From NCBI GenBank assembly GCA_032622095.1, contig CP136065.1, forward strand, positions 23,114,134-23,178,133: a stretch of DNA of 64,000 nt, written 5' to 3'. Under the pieces are notes generated by a model, which had not been told where the DNA came from, searched no databases, and was given only the letters and a program-made list of their open reading frames with translations. This DNA is from Siphonodentalium dalli. Lineage: Eukaryota > Mollusca > Scaphopoda > Gadilida > Siphonodentaliidae. Shown here piece after piece: positions 58,905 through 64,000 of this stretch. The stretch's first letter is position 1; each line of letters begins with the position of its first letter. The translations under genes and the position numbers were made by a program.

Positions 58905-59289
58905 TTGGCAATGCCGATATGACAAAATTAAGAATCCATGTTGAGTTCTTGATGGAAATTAGGATCTGTTTGCCAAAATATACTACTGGTTAGAATGATT
59001 GCATGGGGTATGCACCATGAATCATACAGCATCAGTCAGTTCATTTGCATATACTTTGGTAATGAAATACTAGTATTGTTTTTTGTTGTCATAAATCCAA
59101 AAAGCTCATTGATGAAATTCAGTAAACCAAAGATGTACCTTGGACAGAAATGTTACAGCTTAATTTTATATATGGCTGTTTATATATCTGTTTTGGATTA
59201 AAATCTACATATCTATTACTATTTACATATTTTATATTTATTTATTTATTTATTAAGGCTCTGCAGTTAGAATTTTTATATGCCCTAAG

Positions 59290-60880
59290 CTCGTTTGAGA
59301 AACGGTTGTATTATGTTATCAGTCTGAGTTCGTCCATCTGTCCATTAACATATTGGTTTCCGACTGATAACTCCAGTTTGGATTATTTAATGAGAACCAT
59401 AGTTGGTATGTGTGTTTCTCCGCCAAAAATATTGGCCAAGATCGAATTTGGGTTTCATTTATTTATTTTACATAAGTTATGGCTCTTTAGTCTCCCAATT
59501 TTTTTTTTCGGGAGAGTCTGGAAATGAGCAGTGTCCGTCCGTCTGCATGTCGCTGTGTCTGTCTGTCCATCCATCTGCCGAAACGTTTGTTTTCCAGGTG
59601 ATTACTTCAATAATATTTGGCAGAATTTGATTAAATTTGTATGTGGCCTTCATATGATAAAGTCCCGATCAAGTTCAAATTTGGATCCGGTCTGACCATT
59701 TCTGGCAGAGTTATGGACTTGAATTTGCTGCTTATTTTGTTATCTGGATGATTGCTCAAGTTATGATTATCAGATAGCTTTCAAATTTAGTATGTGGATT
59801 AATCACACGAAAATACAAGTCAAGTTTAAATTATTTTCGGACCGACCATTTCTGAAGGAGTTATGCCCCTTTTTCGACTTAGAATTTGTTGATTATATTG
59901 TTGCCCAGATGTTAACTTGAATAGTATTTGACAGAATTTGCTGAAACTTGTTGTGTGGCCTTCATATGAGAAATTCCCAATCAAATTCAAATTTGGATCC
60001 AGTCCGACCATTTCTTGCAGAGTTATGCCCATTTATATCGACTTAGAATTTGCCAATTATTATTTTGGTATCTAATCATATTTGATAACATCATAAACAG
60101 TTGGAAGCAAAGTTTGATTCAATGATTGTTCCCATTATTTTGAGGTCCAGATGGAACTAAACTTATGATTATCTGATAGCTCAAATTAAGTATGTGGATT
60201 AATCACATGAAAATGCAGGTCAAGTTCGAATTTGGGTTCAGTGTGACCATTTCTGATGGAGTTATGCCCCTTTTTCGACTTAGAATTTGCCAATTATTAT
60301 TTTAGTATCTAATCAAATATGTTAACATCATAAAGAGTTGGAAGCAAAGTCAATGATCAAATATAAAAATGTTCATTTGTCAAAAAGCCACCGGTCAAAT
60401 AAAGCCACATTATAAGGGTATGTGTGGCCTGGCCCGCCTTTTATCCGACTTAGTTTTACCCGGTTTAATAACATTTTTATATGCCTTTTAAAAAAAAAAC
60501 AGTTTTATTATGTAATTAGTCTGTCCTGTCTGTTAACATATTTGGCTTCTGACTGATAACTCCATTTCGGTTTATTTGATCAGAACCGAAGTTGGTATGT
60601 TTGTTTCTCAGCCAAAATACAGGCCAATTCAATTATGGGTTTAACTCCATTTCGGTTTATTTGATCAGAATCAAAGTTGGTATGCGTGTTTCTCAGCCCA
60701 AATGCAGGCCAATTCAAATATGGGTTCCGTCCAATTAATTTGACATGGGGTCCTTTTTGCCCCCCATTTCGGAGGACTATCGTAATCATTACATGTATAT
60801 CCGTCCATCCGTCCGTCCATCCAGTTTGTAAGGATGACATTGATACTTTTTCGACTGCCATCTTGTTTCGGGGGAGACGT
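59290..60880. repeat. Diverged tandem repeats related to the 173-bp satellite
   Basis: Blocks with GACTTAGAATTTGCCAATTA, AAGTATGTGGATTAATCACA and GGAGTTATGCCCCTTTTTCG recur several times, with GTCCGTCC-rich ends. No gene is visible. Confidence 0.7.
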
Positions 60881-60923
60881 GGTCTGCGACATTTTATTGC
60901 TATTGAACTTATAATTGGTTGTA

Positions 60924-61522
60924 CAGTAATGCTCTAATTAGTCAACTCCTTAAACAAAGCAGAATTATGGGTAACTTTTCAGGATTTAGTTGGAAATATG
61001 GCTTGTTGCCATTCATCAGAAAGCTCTCCCCGAGAGCGTTCCGATGAATGGCAACAAGCCATACTTCCGACTAAATCCTGAAAAGTTACCCATAATTCTG
61101 CTGTGTTTAAGGAGTCGGTTAACCCTTTACCCAACAAACCGGCCAAAACCGGCCAAATAAAGCTTCAACAGCCTAAAATATCTTCGGTCTGTCTCAATAG
61201 AACCATACAAATATGGATATCATTGGAACCGGCTCCTTGACCACATTGTGATGTTTACAGTTATGCCCTGTGCCAATGCATTCTCTTATATATGCGAGTC
61301 GACCATAGGTCGCCTCGCATATATAAGAGAATGCATTGGCCTAAAAAAAATCTTTTTTTACCATTTTTTCTTACATTCTTTAACAATTTTATAATTTTTA
61401 ATGTGTTAAGCCAATGCATTCTCTTATATATGCGAGGCGACCTATGGTCGACTCGCATATATAAGAGAATGCATTGGCACAGGGCCCTTCTGTTGGGTAA
61501 AGGGTTAATTAGAGCATTACTG
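60924..61522. mobile_element. Palindromic CAGTAATGC MITE interrupted by a TTAA element
   Basis: Ends CAGTAATGCTCTAATTAG and complement with TA flanks. A 390-bp family A element occupies its terminal TTAA. Confidence 0.9.
61119..61508. mobile_element. TTAA-flanked hairpin MITE, family A, nested in a mariner-like MITE
   Basis: Both ends and the TTAA duplication are intact. It is inserted exactly at the TTAA of GTCGATTAATTAGGGC in the terminal part of the palindromic element 60924-61522; the uninterrupted site is seen at 12490-12510 and 19013-19030. Confidence 0.92.
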
Positions 61523-61536
61523 TATATTAGTAACAG

Positions 61537-61775
61537 AAGGCTAGCTTCACCAAATTCACCCTCTGGGGACCTCATTCTGCAAGGCCTCGTCTGCTATGGG
61601 AGACCTAGAATCAGATTTAATTTCCCAGATGGTGATGTGCACTCATTGGGCACCTCGATTATGCATTGTTTGAGGATATTGAGAAACTAAACTAAAAAAG
61701 AAATTTTCTAAAGGTAGCGTCACCCTCAGGGGATCTCATTTTGCAAATGTCCGCCACCATATTTCCTGGACCCTT
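61537..61775. mobile_element. Palindromic MITE fragment (TATGGTGCC variant)
   Basis: It begins inside the palindrome (GCTAGCTTCACCAAATTC) right after element 60924-61522 and ends TGTCCGCCACCATA, like 19802-20256. Confidence 0.6.
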
Positions 61776-63547
61776 CTCATATTGATTTATGAAGTTTCCT
61801 ATGTTTTGCATTTTCTGTTGGTTGGTACCTGTATACAATATTTTTACGAAAAGTGCTGACATGGTTACTATCATTGAGAAAGTTTGAAGACCACGAATTA
61901 TGAATAGATATACCTCCTAAGGAATATGGAATAACATCTGGTTTCTGAGTTTGACATTGCCGCATTATTTATTGAGCATGTATTTATTTATAACTTATCC
62001 ATTTTCATGGATTACTGTAGTGTTAATTAACCTGCAGTTAGTAAAATATTTGCCATGTTGCTATTTAATACGTCCATTTTGAATATATGAAATGTGTCGA
62101 TTTAATCTAGGCTGTTGTCTTAGGAAGCCCTAGAATAGACTCAGTTAGAATGTGTCCCAGCTGGATATTATTATATCACGTTTTATCATATTTTATTAAT
62201 TATTAAATATTTTTAGCTTTAGCATTTACACAATTCCATCTTATTTATTTATTTTTATTTCTTGTACCTTTCTACACTAAATACTCATTGATGAGTAGTA
62301 AGTTTGTTGAACTTATTATCTGAACATTTCCCACCAATGAATATGAATCCTTCTGCTCTTGTATTATCTTTTCGCATGCCTGTTGTCTGCTTTCATTTTA
62401 CCTCAACACCCCTCCAAATGAATAATAGACTGTTCCAATGTCTACCTTTATAATTGAATGGGAGAATCCATTCAGCATAGAAAGGGTTAACTTAAAAGTC
62501 GAAATGCAATGGTTTCAACATTTTGTTAAAAATGAATTTAATTGGCCGCCAGTTTGGTCAGCAAACATATCCCGCAAAACCAATATTTTAACATCTCGCA
62601 TATCAGCAGATATGCAGCGTGCTGATATGCAGCGTCAACATTTCAGTGTTTTGAGATAGGTATCCCCATTGAGTGAAAATGTCATGACTTATCTCCCCAT
62701 ATTTTGTGACGTCGCGGATTGACAAGAGATAGTAGAGTTTATGGCCAGTCTCAAAATTGCTTACAAAATCTGATAATATCGAAGTTAACACATTGCTCAT
62801 GCATCAGGCTATATGTTCCAGTTTCAAGTATACACATTATTTCACTCCATCAGTCAGAAAAAAAACTTGAATAGCAAACTATGACTCAACTAATTTAGTA
62901 TAAAAAAGCACGATGGCATAGTACATTTAGGTCAAATGGATGACCTCTATGATTACAGTAGATGACCTGTCTATTCTACTGGCGAAATTAGAAATTTTAT
63001 CAATATAAAACAACGGTAGACCGATGATTTTACTGCTGGGAGGGTAAACCCCTAATGCCAAAATATGCAATAGTTCTGTTTTATAATTTTATTTTATTTC
63101 ATGGCTATAGGCCTAATGTGCCATCATTGTGAATATGCTGCATTTGAAATTCTAGTTCTTGAACCATCATTATATATAGGATGGATTCTCATCTCACTGA
63201 AAAGTTACGCAGTTACGCGCGTCTACAACATAACTTATATATACATGGAATAACTCCATTACATACTGGACAGAAACTAATGGTGTTGTGAAACATTGGT
63301 CGCTCATTTCTGGATGCCATTACTTTTACAACAATTTGTGACATCACAATACATGGGAGATAAGTCATGACGTTTTGTCTTTGTGCAAACATTGGGGAGT
63401 TGGTGTAACAGTGATATCTCGGCTTCCTGGCTGTCTAGAGACTTCGCATTTTCTCTTATTGGGATCAGGGTCGAAATTTAAAAGTGCAAATATTCGATTA
63501 TATGTGACCCGCCATATTAAATTCAGCCGTAAGTTGGGATTTTTTTA
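61776..63547. other. No recognisable gene
   Basis: AT-rich sequence with one dispersed repeat (62277-62490) and no exon with convincing borders or protein similarity. Confidence 0.6.
62277..62490. repeat. Dispersed repeat (TAAATACTCATTGATGAG type)
   Basis: The sequence matches 8262-8490, and its start matches 39558-39630. It ends GCATAGAAAGGGTTAA, resembling TTAA-element ends. Confidence 0.65.
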
Positions 63548-63725
63548 CCCTGTGCCAATGCATTCTCTTATATATGTGAGTCGACCATAGGTCGCCTCGC
63601 ATATATAAGAGAATGCATTGGCCTAACAATTTTTTACAATTTTAATAAAATTTTTTTTTTAATAATTTCACCCATACAGAGCCCCAGACAAACATGAGCA
63701 GACGACACTCTTCTATATGCTTCTA
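63548..63725. mobile_element. Hairpin element fragment related to the one at 18394
   Basis: A full hairpin with loop GTCGACCATAGGTCGCC is followed by AT-rich spacer and GAGCCCCAGACAAACATGAG, the inverse of the central part of 18394-18728. The far half is missing. Confidence 0.65.
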
Positions 63726-63847
63726 TTTGATATGAAAGACATTTTCTCTTATTGGGATCAGGGTCGATCATGGCACATTGATATGAGAGACATAGACCTA
63801 TCTAAAAACTGCTGCATGTCATTTTTAATCATTAATTCATTCACTCA

Positions 63848-64000
63848 GGCCTGCAAATAGCGTGTCTGTCATTTGCAGAATGAGGACCCAGAGGGTGAAT
63901 TAATGACGCTATCTCGCATAGCAGGCTAGCATCACTAAATTCACCCTCTGGGGACCTCATTCTGCTTAGGCCCTCAACTGCTATGGTAGACCTAGGATCA
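63848..64000. mobile_element. CAAGCCT-family MITE running off the window
   Basis: GTGTCTGTCATTTGCAGAATG opens a palindrome block; the second half is beyond base 64000. Confidence 0.7.

Noticed and set aside
61261-61575. Open frames containing CQCILLYMRVDHRSPRIYKR, seen at many places
   Set aside because: They translate the TTAA-element hairpin and occur on both strands of every copy.
62279-62300. ACTCATTGATGAGT considered as a hammerhead ribozyme core (also at 8268 and 39562)
   Set aside because: The required CTGATGA plus GAAA core and the three stems are absent; it is a small palindrome in a dispersed repeat.

Overview
The window is AT-rich animal nuclear DNA: spliced genes with short exons, long introns packed with repeats, no operons, and no rRNA, tRNA or CRISPR arrays that I could see. 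The dense palindromic MITEs, TTAA-flanked hairpin elements, foldback elements and a 173-bp satellite suggest a lophotrochozoan, most likely a bivalve or related mollusc. This is inferred from style, not proven.

Two genes can be reconstructed exon by exon; they are divergent and about 11 kb apart. (1) On the minus strand, 24386 down to 3004, lies a sorting nexin of the SNX5/SNX6 (PX-BAR, retromer-linked) type. Eleven exons are recognisable, about 290 residues. Three short internal pieces are missing by phase or homology, and the last exon(s) lie left of the window. (2) On the plus strand, 35630-54951, eleven phase-consistent exons encode a 1585-residue protein. It begins as a typical Nup98: FG/GLFG repeats and a well-conserved Gle2/Rae1-binding (GLEBS) segment. 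It then switches, through a phase-1 intron, into a 3.5-kb last exon. That exon encodes two tandem RING-type zinc fingers, an FG-rich spacer, 23 copies of a ~31-residue repeat and a unique tail. The Nup98 autoproteolytic domain and Nup96 are not visible in the window. This Nup98-RING architecture is the main discovery here. A possible short alternative terminal exon with a poly(A) signal follows at 55487-55606.

Regions: 1-3003, mostly anonymous, with two TTAA hairpin elements near its right end; 3004-24386, the SNX gene, whose introns hold many MITEs, a GAT-rich tract, minisatellites and foldbacks; 24387-35585, intergenic, with diverged tandem repeats, a 2.4-kb inverted repeat whose loop holds a LINE reverse-transcriptase fragment, and a 38-bp minisatellite just before the Nup98-like start; 35586-54951, the Nup98-RING gene, with hairpin elements close to several splice sites; 54952-64000, no further convincing gene, but MITEs, a 1.6-kb DNA element, gene-free satellite-like repeats and nested transposons.

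Four terminal-repeat classes recur. TTAA-flanked (piggyBac-like) elements carry a shared ~70-bp hairpin. A palindromic family begins CAAGCCT and has 8-bp target duplications (hAT-like). A palindromic family begins CAGTAATGC and is flanked by TA (mariner-like). There are also single examples with 8-bp and 9-bp duplications. The two genes have no visible functional link beyond being neighbours.
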